A stretch of DNA of 64,000 nucleotides, taken from an uncultured Flavobacteriaceae bacterium (lineage in GTDB: Bacteria; Bacteroidota; Bacteroidia; Flavobacteriales; Flavobacteriaceae). Positions 1 through 8,156 of the stretch are shown in pieces. Location: the NCBI GenBank assembly GCA_947494565.1, contig CANLVG010000010.1:62001-126000 (forward strand), read 5' to 3'. Under the pieces are notes generated by a model that was not told the DNA's origin, ran no database searches, and was given only the letters and a program-made list of their open reading frames with translations. The stretch's first letter is position 1, and each line of letters begins with the position of its first letter. Made by a program: the position numbers and the translations under genes.

Positions 1-397
1 TGAAATAGGTCAAGACGTCTTGCCGAGAAGCTCCGGATGAAGCACTAAACGGGCTTACCGTTCTACTCGCGTCTCCATCAAGAGGATTCACGTTACTTGA
101 AGAGGCGGAAGTGTAGGCTGAAATACCTGCATCGACGGTCAGTACATCGTCTTCGTTGAGCGGAATCTTAACCACAATACTTGAGGTAGCATCGGTCAAC
201 TCTTCGGTACCTTCACCACCTGTTACTGCTGCATTCTGACCATCTTGACCATAGTAACTGAATAGCAATTCAATTTCGGTAGCCTCTAAAACCCGTTTTT
301 TATAACTCGTATCTTCTTGGGCAAAAGAGACCGTTCCTACGAACACGATAACGAAAAGCAGCAATTTGTTCAAAAAATAATATTTCAGGTGTTCCAT
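1..397 (-). CDS. DUF3570 family protein, N-terminal part (cut by window edge)
   Basis: The reading frame starts at ATG 397 and runs open off the left edge, giving about 132 residues. It has a hydrophobic signal peptide (residues about 10-26, cleavage near SFA-QE) followed by a mature N-terminus that resembles the DUF3570 family of predicted outer-membrane proteins. Residues 121-124 read SGAS, which fits the [S/T]-G-A-[S/T] core of ApbE flavinylation sites; an ApbE gene lies two genes upstream. It is the last gene seen of a run with DUF4266, ApbE, thioredoxin and Rieske genes. The family call rests on gene context and the visible N-terminus only. Function is unknown; covalent FMN attachment is an inference. 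Confidence 0.7.
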   Translation of the reverse strand, partial: MEHLKYYFLNKLLLFVIVFVGTVSFAQEDTSYKKRVLEATEIELLFSYYGQDGQNAAVTGGEGTEELTDATSSIVVKIPLNEDDVLTVDAGISAYTSASSSNVNPLDGDASRTVSPFSASSGASRQDVLTYF

Positions 398-490
398 TTA
401 TACTACTAAAAATCCTTCGGTTGGCCAGGATGAACATTCATCTCTTTGTGGTAAAACAAATCTGTGTCATGTTGGCCTCGAACATCTTGT

Positions 491-700
491 TCAATTACAC
501 CCACAACCGCCACCCGATTTGCCTCCATTGGCACCAGCGGCCGCTTCTCTATAAATTTGAAAATTGGTTTCAAAACGTTCCATGCTCTTGGCCGACAGTT
601 GCATCTCATCATCGTTCAGGTACACTTTTTCGTACTCCTTGACCGCTACACAAGAGGTACTAAGAACTGCGAACGACACTACTAATGCTACTTTCCCCAT
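491..700 (-). CDS. DUF4266 small lipoprotein
   Basis: A 69-residue protein with a lipoprotein signal peptide (lipobox LSTSC, Cys17) and a short mature chain. It ends in a glycine/cysteine tail, GGGCGCN, a feature I associate with DUF4266 proteins. It starts 9 nt after the ApbE stop codon and precedes the DUF3570 gene, so it is probably co-transcribed with both. The two C-terminal cysteines could bind a metal or be redox partners of the thioredoxin-like protein in the operon, but nothing in the sequence proves this. Probably anchored in the envelope and exposed to the periplasm. Confidence 0.8.
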   Translation of the reverse strand: MGKVALVVSFAVLSTSCVAVKEYEKVYLNDDEMQLSAKSMERFETNFQIYREAAAGANGGKSGGGCGCN

Positions 701-709
701 ACTATAAAA

Positions 710-1705
710 TTACGGTTTTCGGTCAAACAATATTCCACTACTTTTATGTACTTTGTTATCGGTGTCAAACAAGATGACTTCAGTACCTCCCAATTGATTG
801 ATCAACGAAAGTCCTGCATCTTTACCCATGATAAAAACGGCTGTTGCCAAGGCATCACACAACTCGGCACTTTTGGCGAAGATGGTGACTTGGGTAATTC
901 CTGAAGAGGGATACCCTGTTCTTGGATCGATGATGTGTGAATATCGTTTTCCATCGAAAGTGACGTATTTCTCATAATTACCCGAAGTTGCTACGGAAGA
1001 TTCCACTACCGGTAACCATGACACTATTTTGTCTTTGCTTAAAGGGTTCACAATGCCTATAATCCACTTTTTTCCGCTGAGATCGGTACCCCAGGTAGAT
1101 AGGTCTCCTGCGGCATTGATGATTCCCCCGACCACTTGCTTCGACACTAAAAGTTCTTTCGCCTTATCTGCCGCATACCCTTTTCCTATAGCCCCAAAGG
1201 AGATTTTCATGCCTTTTTGCTCGAGAAATACGGTCTGATTATCATGATCTAAGATGATTTTTCTGTAGCCCACCTTAGCAACCGAATTCTTTATCTCGGT
1301 CGCACTGGGCATTTTTTCCATACTGCCGTCGAATTTCCAGATCTTATCCATGGAGGAGTAAGAAATATCGAAGGCACCATCGGTCAGTTCGGAAATCTGC
1401 TTTGAACGTTCAATCAACTTGAACAGCTCTAGGCTAACCTTGACGGGTCTTATTCCCGCATTTCTGTTGATCAATGCCGTTTCGGAGTTTTCATCCCATG
1501 CTGAAATTATTTTTTCGATACGGGTAATCTCGGCCGCTGCTTCTTCAATGTTGATATACCCCAGCTCTTCATCAATAGCCAGAACGGTAATGTCAAAACG
1601 ACTGCCCATGAGTTTCATCGTTCTTTTGACGGTCACGTGCTTGGAATCCTGCGAAAAGCCGGAAAAAACAAGAAAAACGAAAAAGATCGAAAAGAGAAAC
1701 CTCAC
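710..1705 (-). CDS. apbE: FAD:protein FMN transferase (ApbE)
   Basis: ApbE moves FMN from FAD onto a Thr/Ser of target proteins in the periplasm, using Mg2+. The 331-residue protein has a signal peptide (residues 1-18) and the family motifs GAIGKGYAAD (171-180), NAAGD (197-201), SGNYEKY (241-247), HIIDPRTGYP (257-266) and a metal-site DALATAVFIMG (284-294). Length matches the family. Its start overlaps the stop of the thioredoxin gene by 4 nt (ATGA), so translation is probably coupled. The neighbouring DUF3570 protein carries an SGAS tetrapeptide and is a candidate substrate. Confidence 0.95.
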   Translation of the reverse strand: MRFLFSIFFVFLVFSGFSQDSKHVTVKRTMKLMGSRFDITVLAIDEELGYINIEEAAAEITRIEKIISAWDENSETALINRNAGIRPVKVSLELFKLIERSKQISELTDGAFDISYSSMDKIWKFDGSMEKMPSATEIKNSVAKVGYRKIILDHDNQTVFLEQKGMKISFGAIGKGYAADKAKELLVSKQVVGGIINAAGDLSTWGTDLSGKKWIIGIVNPLSKDKIVSWLPVVESSVATSGNYEKYVTFDGKRYSHIIDPRTGYPSSGITQVTIFAKSAELCDALATAVFIMGKDAGLSLINQLGGTEVILFDTDNKVHKSSGILFDRKP

Positions 1706-2136
1706 TTTATGAAGGTGTTTAAGTGTGTTATATACTCCGAAGGCGTCACTTTCTTAAATCCGGTTGTTCCCAATACCTCCTCACTTCCGTTTAGGAGGAC
1801 CACTAGTGGAAAATAGCCTTTAGGATTGAATCGGTCGGCCAATGACCTGTTTTGAGCCACCAACTCTTTTGATAGTCCGTTGTCTTTTTTGCGTGGAAAA
1901 TCGGCCCGATACAAGACATAGTTCTCCTTGGCATACGATCGAAATTCATCCGATTGCCAAATCCATTTATCCAGTTTTATACAGGGCGCGCACCAATCAG
2001 AACCGGAAAAAACAAGAATAAGTGGCCTTTCACGCTCCACTGCCAAGGTTATTGCCTCGGTATATGAGGGTTGCCAATCTTGTGCATAGCTACCGGCCAT
2101 GCTAAGCATTATGACAAGGAAAAAAAGCTTTTTCAA
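1702..2136 (-). CDS. Secreted thioredoxin-like protein
   Basis: A 144-residue protein with a signal peptide (cleavage near SYA-QD) and a thioredoxin_7-type fold. The redox motif WCAPC lies at residues 48-52 within GSDWCAPC. It ends 4 nt inside the ApbE gene and starts 17 nt after the Rieske stop, placing it in the same operon. Expected to act in the periplasm as a thiol-disulfide oxidoreductase, perhaps keeping the cysteines of the DUF4266 lipoprotein or the Rieske protein reduced; the partner is an inference. Confidence 0.88.
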   Translation of the reverse strand: MKKLFFLVIMLSMAGSYAQDWQPSYTEAITLAVERERPLILVFSGSDWCAPCIKLDKWIWQSDEFRSYAKENYVLYRADFPRKKDNGLSKELVAQNRSLADRFNPKGYFPLVVLLNGSEEVLGTTGFKKVTPSEYITHLNTFIK

Positions 2137-2153
2137 TTTATTTATTTTGAAAA

Positions 2154-2609
2154 CTAAGATTCGAAAACGCGAAGTACATTTTCCTCCTCGTTCAATTCGG
2201 TGTTGTAGACTTTTAGTTGTCTCGCGGGATTACCGTCTACTTGATTCAAAGGTGATCCATTCTGGGCAAAGCGTGAACCATGTACATCACAATAAAAAAT
2301 ACCACCATCATTTTCTACAAATCGCACTTGATCGTATGCTTCATGACTGCAAACTTGGCTGGCAGCTACAAATTCGCCTTCGAGGTTCTTCACCACAACA
2401 ACTAGATTCTTAAGAATAAAACCTCCATTATTAGCCAGTTTTGTAGCTTCCGAAGACATTAAATCTATAGTAAAATCGACACCTGATGGCTCTTCCACAA
2501 TAGTACCCGGGGTTTCCTGATTATCGCTCGAACATCCATGAAGACAAGGGAATGTCAATGCAAAAGCTGCACCGGCACCCAAGCTCTTTAAAAACTGCTT
2601 TCTTTCCAT
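2154..2609 (-). CDS. Rieske [2Fe-2S] lipoprotein
   Basis: A 151-residue protein with both Rieske ligand pairs: Cys87-Ser-His89 and Cys107-Asp-Val-His110, 17 residues apart, enough for a complete 2Fe-2S cluster. The N-terminus (MERKQFLKSLGAG, then a hydrophobic stretch and lipobox LHGC, Cys26) indicates an exported lipoprotein; a KR/RK pair rather than RR makes Tat export uncertain. It is the first gene of the thioredoxin-ApbE-DUF4266-DUF3570 group, so an envelope electron-transfer role is likely. It is not linked to cytochrome b genes here, so it is not a bc1 subunit by context. Confidence 0.9.
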   Translation of the reverse strand: MERKQFLKSLGAGAAFALTFPCLHGCSSDNQETPGTIVEEPSGVDFTIDLMSSEATKLANNGGFILKNLVVVVKNLEGEFVAASQVCSHEAYDQVRFVENDGGIFYCDVHGSRFAQNGSPLNQVDGNPARQLKVYNTELNEEENVLRVFES

Positions 2610-2657
2610 AGCTTTTATTTACTATACAAAACGCAGTTTTAGAGGTAATCGTATGCC

Positions 2658-3836
2658 TTAATAACGGTATGTTCCGAACGGGCTCTGAATCGTTAATTTT
2701 TTGGAAGAATTCTCTTCCACACGACCTATAATTCTACCCTCAATACCGAATTGTCCGGCTATGGCAATAATGTCATTCGCAATGGAACCGTCCACATAAA
2801 ACTCTAGACGATGACCGCAGTTGAACACTTGGTACATTTCTTTCCAATCCGTTCCCGATTGTTCTTGAATCAATCGGAACAGTGGTGGTATCGGAAACAG
2901 GTTGTCTTTGATCACATGCAACCGGTCGATAAAATGAAGTATTTTAGTTTGGGCACCCCCGCTGCAATGCACCATGCCATGTATGGATTTCGCATCGTAT
3001 TTTTCCAAAACTTTTTTGACGACTGGAGCGTACGTACGCGTTGGTGAAAGCACCAACTTACCTGCATCGACCGGGGAGTTTTCAATGGGGTCGGTCAACT
3101 TCACGTCACCTGAGTACACTAGTTCATTCGGTACGGCCCCATCAAAGCTTTCGGGGTATTTTTCGGCCAAATATTTCGAAAAAACGTCATGCCGTGCCGA
3201 AGTGAGTCCATTACTACCCATACCTCCATTGTATTCCTTTTCATAGGTAGCCTGACCGAAAGAGGCCAGTCCCACAATAACATTCCCCGCCTTGATATTG
3301 GCGTTATCTATGACCTGGTTTCGTTTCATTCGCGCAGTAACGGTCGAGTCAACGATAATCGTACGTACCAAATCACCGACATCGGCGGTCTCTCCGCCGG
3401 TTGAATGGATGGTGATGCCGTGGGATCTTAAATCAGCAATGAGTTCTTCGGTGCCATTGATAATAGCCGAAAGGACTTCTCCGGGAATCAGATTCTTATT
3501 TCTTCCTATGGTCGAGGAGAGCATGATATTATCAGTTGCCCCTACACATATCAAATCATCGATATTCATAATGAGGGCATCTTGCGCAATACCTTTCCAA
3601 ACTGATAGATCACCGGTTTCTTTCCAATACATATAGGCCAACGAAGATTTAGTGCCGGCACCATCTGCATGCATGACCAAACAGTACGCTTCGTCATTGG
3701 TCAAATAATCCGGTACTATTTTACAGAAGGCCTTGGGAAACAATCCCTTATCGATATTCTTGATGGCATTATGAACGTCTTCCTTTGAGGCGGAAACCCC
3801 TCTCTGGCTATATCTCTCACTATGGGATGAACTCAT
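2658..3836 (-). CDS. purM: Phosphoribosylformylglycinamidine cyclo-ligase, Bacteroidetes type
   Basis: Catalyses ATP-dependent ring closure of FGAM to AIR in purine synthesis. The protein matches the divergent, about 390-residue Bacteroidetes PurM form, with the SKEDVHNAIKNIDKG start region, MHADGAGTKSSLA (Mg-ATP loop), TGGETADVGD and HCSGGAQTK motifs. I place the start at ATG 3836 (MSSSHSERY) rather than the in-frame ATG at 3854, because a -7-like box (TATTTTTG on the minus strand, 3859-3852) covers the upstream codon. Monocistronic as far as can be seen; 48 nt separate it from the Rieske gene downstream, with no clear terminator. Confidence 0.9.
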   Translation of the reverse strand: MSSSHSERYSQRGVSASKEDVHNAIKNIDKGLFPKAFCKIVPDYLTNDEAYCLVMHADGAGTKSSLAYMYWKETGDLSVWKGIAQDALIMNIDDLICVGATDNIMLSSTIGRNKNLIPGEVLSAIINGTEELIADLRSHGITIHSTGGETADVGDLVRTIIVDSTVTARMKRNQVIDNANIKAGNVIVGLASFGQATYEKEYNGGMGSNGLTSARHDVFSKYLAEKYPESFDGAVPNELVYSGDVKLTDPIENSPVDAGKLVLSPTRTYAPVVKKVLEKYDAKSIHGMVHCSGGAQTKILHFIDRLHVIKDNLFPIPPLFRLIQEQSGTDWKEMYQVFNCGHRLEFYVDGSIANDIIAIAGQFGIEGRIIGRVEENSSKKLTIQSPFGTYRY

Positions 3837-3897
3837 TCTATAAAGTTTGTGCAAAAATAGAAGAATAAGTCTAACGAAGTTGTTGCTTTAACGAATA

Positions 3898-3924
3898 AAT
3901 CCCACTCCTTTTCGGAGCGGGATT
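3898..3924. terminator. Hairpin terminator after the curli operon
   Basis: An 11-bp stem (3898-3908 with 3914-3924, one G-T pair) and a 5-nt loop lie 26 nt beyond the stop codon of the beta-propeller lipoprotein gene. The T-tract on the minus strand is weak (ATTTATT), so termination efficiency is uncertain. It separates the curli operon from the purM promoter. Confidence 0.65.
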
Positions 3925-3949
3925 CACCAGATTTCAATGTAATTATCTG

Positions 3950-5476
3950 TTATTCCCAATCGGGCATAAAGGCATCGGTAAAGAGCGGTTCTTTTCGAAT
4001 GTTGTTACTATTATTATCGACCGTACGATATATTCTTTTTTCCGAAATGCCATCATTCGATGTATTCACGAAGATAATAGCGCCGTCGTCAGGGGCATAT
4101 TTTGGATCTAGGTCATTTGTTCCACTCTCTTTTATGGTATCGATTTCGCTCGTACTATTGTCGGTTAGATTATACTCAAAAACACGGGAATCCAATTGAC
4201 GATATTCGGCATTTTCAACTCCTGAAACGTCTCGGGTGAACAAAAGCCTGTTTCCATCGGCCGAATAATCCAATCCGCCCATACCTCCATTTTGGCCGTT
4301 GGATACCACTTCGACCTCCGAATCGGAATCGACGTCTACCACAACTATCCGGGCATTATACCCATCAAGGTTATTTGTTTTTAGGGCCACTAGATTATTG
4401 GCGGGATTAACCGCTACTTCTGAAATCAAGACACCCATAGCAGTGGAATACACCACTTCTAAACCTGAACCATCAGCATTTATCGAGTATAGCTTGTTAA
4501 AACTCGGATAGTACAGTTTGGCCCCATTATCATACCACGTAAATTCAACCTCTTCTTGCCTAAATCCAGCGACAGGTACAGCCTCGGTTACCTGAGTCAA
4601 TCCGGTTCCATCGGTGTTAATAGTGAAGATATGTGTCTCGGCCCCTACCGATCGTAGAAAGGCAATCTTATTGACCGTATTGTCCTTTTTAGGTCGATAA
4701 CTGTTGGTGTTCGAAGGAGTCAATTGCAACTCGTTTTGGTTCAATTCTTCATCATCGTTTCCTACAGGCTCTCCTCCTGAAAAAATGATATTATTGCCCG
4801 CAATGTCCCTAACATACAAGAACCGATTTGAGGTTCCCCCATCGGTCGAGAAACCTGCCAATGGGCTTTTCACTGAAGTATTAACACCATCTGAAGCCGT
4901 CACCTGCCAAAAATAGTTCTTGCCAATAGCCAGATTATCGACAAGTAGGGTCGTATCCCTCAAATCGCCAAAAGTCTCTATTTCGTTGGTTGCCCCATTT
5001 CGCAATTCCAAGGTATAGTTGATGTCGTCATCATCGTTTTGTGAAGAGGACCAAGCAAACTCAGCCTGTGTACCTATATTCGTCGCCCCATCTTCAGGAA
5101 ATAACAACATTGGAGTCAAGGGTACGAGATTGTTCACTTCTAAAGAGTCAAGTTCAAACACGATATTTACCGTTTTACCCTCCAAGATGTTCGCCGCTTC
5201 AAAGGCCGTCTTGAAATCGGAAAGTTCGGCCTGTATGGAATATTCCCCACTCTGAACCTCCCCAATCTCAAAATTACCTTCGGCGTCGGTAAAGACAGTC
5301 GTCGATACAGGCGTAGAAGAAATCTTTACATTGGGCAATGGGGTATTGTCACCCTTAGCCACTACTTTTCCCGTCAATGTACCGAATGTGCTTTCATCGA
5401 TCGGCTCTTCAGAGCAGGCACTGATCAAGAATAGTATCATCAGATAGAAAAAGGTTTGTTGCGTACATTTTCTCAT
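3950..5476 (-). CDS. Lipoprotein with carboxypeptidase-regulatory, Ig-like and beta-propeller domains
   Basis: About 508 residues from the ATG that starts a clean lipoprotein signal (MRKCTQQ..., lipobox ISAC). The frame extends 17 codons further upstream to 5527, but those residues precede the signal peptide and are probably untranslated. Domain order: CarboxypepD_reg-like domain (roughly 30-110), a fibronectin/Ig-like domain beginning with FPEDGATNIGTQ, then a TolB/PD40-like propeller with repeated NADGSGLE and DYSADGNRLLF blades. It is the last gene of the curli operon, 86 nt after csgG, so it is likely exposed on the outer membrane and may assist or decorate fibres. That role is inferred from position only. 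Confidence 0.75.
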   Translation of the reverse strand: MRKCTQQTFFYLMILFLISACSEEPIDESTFGTLTGKVVAKGDNTPLPNVKISSTPVSTTVFTDAEGNFEIGEVQSGEYSIQAELSDFKTAFEAANILEGKTVNIVFELDSLEVNNLVPLTPMLLFPEDGATNIGTQAEFAWSSSQNDDDDINYTLELRNGATNEIETFGDLRDTTLLVDNLAIGKNYFWQVTASDGVNTSVKSPLAGFSTDGGTSNRFLYVRDIAGNNIIFSGGEPVGNDDEELNQNELQLTPSNTNSYRPKKDNTVNKIAFLRSVGAETHIFTINTDGTGLTQVTEAVPVAGFRQEEVEFTWYDNGAKLYYPSFNKLYSINADGSGLEVVYSTAMGVLISEVAVNPANNLVALKTNNLDGYNARIVVVDVDSDSEVEVVSNGQNGGMGGLDYSADGNRLLFTRDVSGVENAEYRQLDSRVFEYNLTDNSTSEIDTIKESGTNDLDPKYAPDDGAIIFVNTSNDGISEKRIYRTVDNNSNNIRKEPLFTDAFMPDWE

Positions 5477-5562
5477 TGTATCATTTTTTCGCAACGCTAT
5501 CGAAATAGTCGGATTTTGCGGTTGCACATTGCATTTATAGGCCCAAAGCCCTTCATTCTTGG

Positions 5563-6966
5563 TTACTTGCTAGTTTTGGCTAGCGATTTTTTAAACTTGT
5601 ATTTCAAACCGATGCCGAAATTATAGTAGTAATCATCTCGTTTACCACTTACTATACCATCGAGTTCATCGGTGAAAGTAAAATTGCTTTCTATGAAAAG
5701 TCGAATGTCGACTTTATTGGAAGCACGATAGTTCAGTCCTCCACCCAACTGAAGTTTTGGGGTGGTCATCGTAGCACTATCTTCTGAATCAGATTCCGCG
5801 ATATCAAAAATCACTCCCCCACCTCCATAGACGTATGGAGACAATTGATCATAGGGCAAGATCTTCAGTTCAAGATTAAGCTGGGCGGAAACGTTCTCAC
5901 GGGAAAAGGAATTTCCTCCTTTTAAATTAAGATAATCCATACTGAGCGCAAGGTTCATTTTAGGACCTAAGGCCCGTAAATAACCAAAATTAAAGCCGGG
6001 CGAAAGTGTTTTATTTCCCAAATCGCCATTTAATACCGAGGAAGTACCACTCAAGGTCAATGCATTTTTCGACTGCTCCGTTGTCTGTAATCGGTCATAT
6101 AACAATTGTGATTCTTCAAACTCTTTTTCGGCCTTATAGGCGTCCATCAATTTTTTATTGGTCAATCCGCCTTCCTTAGTCGTCCAAAGCCCTTCTTCGA
6201 TGCCCTCTATAATCAGTGCTTCGACTGCTTTCTCAATGGCATCCTTCATGGCCAATTGCACAGGCTCGTTCTTTGTGAAGCCCGTTTCGGCCTCCAATAA
6301 ACGTTGAAAGCTCACATAGCGAAACAGACTAGCATCCACTGATTGTGACAAAATGGTCTTGGACACGTATACCGTTTTCAGAATTTTACCGTTACTGGTC
6401 GAGACGGCCCTTAGGTACATTGAAATTCGATCTTGACGGTATTTGGTTGAGGCTCCGGCTCCAAAATAACGAGCTCCGGCCCCACCGGTAATGATATTGG
6501 TATCATAAGATACTACGCCTCCTTCCAGAAGTATTCCGGCATATAACAATGGGGGCAACGCGGGTTGGCGTACGCTGGCATTTCTTGAAAATTCTTCCCT
6601 AGTAGAACGAATGATGTTACGTTCATTGAGTAAATTCCCCAGATTCTCACGTTCAATTGGTGTAAACCATCTCGAATCTTTCAACGACTGGATCAACATT
6701 GTGGTGGCACCTTGTGAAACGGCCGTACTAAAGGTACTGCCCCCTTCTTGTGCCTTGTATTGCCCGGTTTGATCCTTGAAATTATACACCCCGACCACAA
6801 TCTCTTGATAGGGTTCGGGAAAATTTCTCAGCACCTCGGTCTTTGAGGTCAACTCACCGATTCTGGCATCTTGAGGCGCATAGGGCTGACTCAGGTAAGC
6901 ACCACAACCCGTTAAAACAAGGGCAAGCGAAGGCAAAACAATCCTAAAAATGTGTTGGGACATCAT
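5563..6966 (-). CDS. csgG: Curli secretion channel CsgG with extra C-terminal beta-barrel-like region
   Basis: CsgG forms the nonameric outer-membrane channel that exports curlin subunits. Residues 1-270 align with E. coli CsgG: lipobox LTGC (Cys21), YNFKDQTGQYK, FSTAVSQGAT, LKDSRWF, NLLNERNIIR, GGAGARYFG and SKTILSQSVDASLFRYVSFQRLLEAE. The constriction stretch keeps the Phe (E. coli F56) but has no Tyr at the Y51 position and Thr where N55 sits. Unlike the 277-residue E. coli protein it continues for about 195 residues, a linker then alternating aromatic strands (SPGFNFGYLRA to FGIGLKYKFK) typical of a small OmpA-like barrel. Starts 14 nt after csgF. Confidence 0.92.
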   Translation of the reverse strand: MMSQHIFRIVLPSLALVLTGCGAYLSQPYAPQDARIGELTSKTEVLRNFPEPYQEIVVGVYNFKDQTGQYKAQEGGSTFSTAVSQGATTMLIQSLKDSRWFTPIERENLGNLLNERNIIRSTREEFSRNASVRQPALPPLLYAGILLEGGVVSYDTNIITGGAGARYFGAGASTKYRQDRISMYLRAVSTSNGKILKTVYVSKTILSQSVDASLFRYVSFQRLLEAETGFTKNEPVQLAMKDAIEKAVEALIIEGIEEGLWTTKEGGLTNKKLMDAYKAEKEFEESQLLYDRLQTTEQSKNALTLSGTSSVLNGDLGNKTLSPGFNFGYLRALGPKMNLALSMDYLNLKGGNSFSRENVSAQLNLELKILPYDQLSPYVYGGGGVIFDIAESDSEDSATMTTPKLQLGGGLNYRASNKVDIRLFIESNFTFTDELDGIVSGKRDDYYYNFGIGLKYKFKKSLAKTSK

Positions 6967-6980
6967 AAATGTAGGTATGA

Positions 6981-7376
6981 TTAGTTTGGAACGATTATCT
7001 GCGTCTGTTCTCCTGTAGCTGTATCCAAAATATTGATGACCAGGCCTTCACCTGTCTCAAATATTTCTAGGGCCAAATCGCCCACATTGAACGAACCTTC
7101 CTTGAGTTCATCACCAAGTTGAGAACTAAAGACATTTCGTGAAAGACTGCTCAATAGTTGGTTGTTCAGGTTCTCTTGAAAGCGTTCAAGTTCAGTTTGG
7201 TCTTCATCTGAACTATTCGGATCCGTAAAAGAGTTTTGCGCCTGGGCGGAACTCAACAGCCACTGATAGTTAAATGTATTCCCACCAAAAGCCGGATTGA
7301 CAGGGGTATATACCAACTGCTGCCCAAAGCCATAGCTTGAACACAGAATTGCAAAAAGGATTAAATATCTTTTCAT
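6981..7376 (-). CDS. csgF: Curli assembly protein CsgF
   Basis: CsgF caps the CsgG channel and couples secretion to nucleation at the cell surface. This 131-residue protein has a signal peptide (1-18) and the hallmark N-terminal segment LVYTPVNPAFGGN, which in E. coli CsgF inserts into the CsgG pore, followed by WLLSSAQAQNSF. Length is close to the 138-residue E. coli protein. The C-terminus (LVINILDTATGEQTQIIVPN) matches the beta-hairpin end of the family. It lies 9 nt after csgE and 14 nt before csgG. Confidence 0.95.
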   Translation of the reverse strand: MKRYLILFAILCSSYGFGQQLVYTPVNPAFGGNTFNYQWLLSSAQAQNSFTDPNSSDEDQTELERFQENLNNQLLSSLSRNVFSSQLGDELKEGSFNVGDLALEIFETGEGLVINILDTATGEQTQIIVPN

Positions 7377-7385
7377 AGCTAGGTA

Positions 7386-8144
7386 TTAATATCTTGTAAT
7401 TTGATCTTTGGTATCCTTTAGCCTCTGGAAGTGGGCATTTACCCTATATATCGATTGATCGGCCATTTGCCTTAAGTATTGTGTTCTTGGATTTACAAAG
7501 AATTGCACTACTGTTTCATCGCCGATCAAAATATTGATTTGGGTCGTATTACCTATGGCCAATCGTTCTTCAATTTTTACGATTTTTTCACCATTGATAT
7601 TATTGCTTAGATACGAGGAATAGAACATATCATAAAAGTCATTGCCGGCTTTGGTCTTGGTATCCTCGATTACCATTCCCCTTAAAATAAATCCATCTTC
7701 ATTTGTATTCTTTACATCAATACTCTCCAATGGTTTTATTAAATTTCGCACCTCATCGGTTTCTCCTTCAATACCGTTCAACACCTTTCGGTCTTTTCCA
7801 ATGATCTTACTTTCTTCATAGATGAGTAACAGTATAATGGTTCTATCACTTTCATTGACATTTATACTCGTATGCGATAGATTTTGCTTTTCACCGGGTC
7901 CTAAAACAAAACGGCCCTCTTGTTTATTGGTACTTTTGTTACTTCCGGCCTTGATGACCGACAACGAAAAGCGCAGGCTTTTGTCAATCTGTGTTTTGTT
8001 GTGTCCGGATCCCGTTATCTTAATGATACTATTATCTTCTACCTGAAAATCAATAGCTGCTGAGACCTCTTTGTTATAAATCTGCGAGTTCACCGAAAAC
8101 GGCAGGACTATAAGACACAATAAGATGACGAAGGAATAGTTCAT
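7386..8144 (-). CDS. csgE: CsgE with an N-terminal CsgC/CsgH-like domain
   Basis: CsgE is the periplasmic adaptor that caps CsgG and gives substrate specificity. Here it is 252 residues, about twice the E. coli length. After the signal peptide (1-20), residues 25-115 resemble the small Ig-like curli inhibitors CsgC/CsgH: a TNKQEGRFVLGPGEKQ stretch followed by SINVNESDR and alternating hydrophobic strands align with the KQE...SLNISPDDR region of E. coli CsgC. The CsgC CXC pair is absent. Residues 150-240 are the CsgE domain (GNDFYDMFYSSY, INGEKIVKIEERL, VVQFFVNPR). No separate csgC was seen in the operon, so one polypeptide may do both jobs. Confidence 0.9.
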   Translation of the reverse strand: MNYSFVILLCLIVLPFSVNSQIYNKEVSAAIDFQVEDNSIIKITGSGHNKTQIDKSLRFSLSVIKAGSNKSTNKQEGRFVLGPGEKQNLSHTSINVNESDRTIILLLIYEESKIIGKDRKVLNGIEGETDEVRNLIKPLESIDVKNTNEDGFILRGMVIEDTKTKAGNDFYDMFYSSYLSNNINGEKIVKIEERLAIGNTTQINILIGDETVVQFFVNPRTQYLRQMADQSIYRVNAHFQRLKDTKDQITRY

Positions 8145-8156
8145 TGGGCTTTGGGA

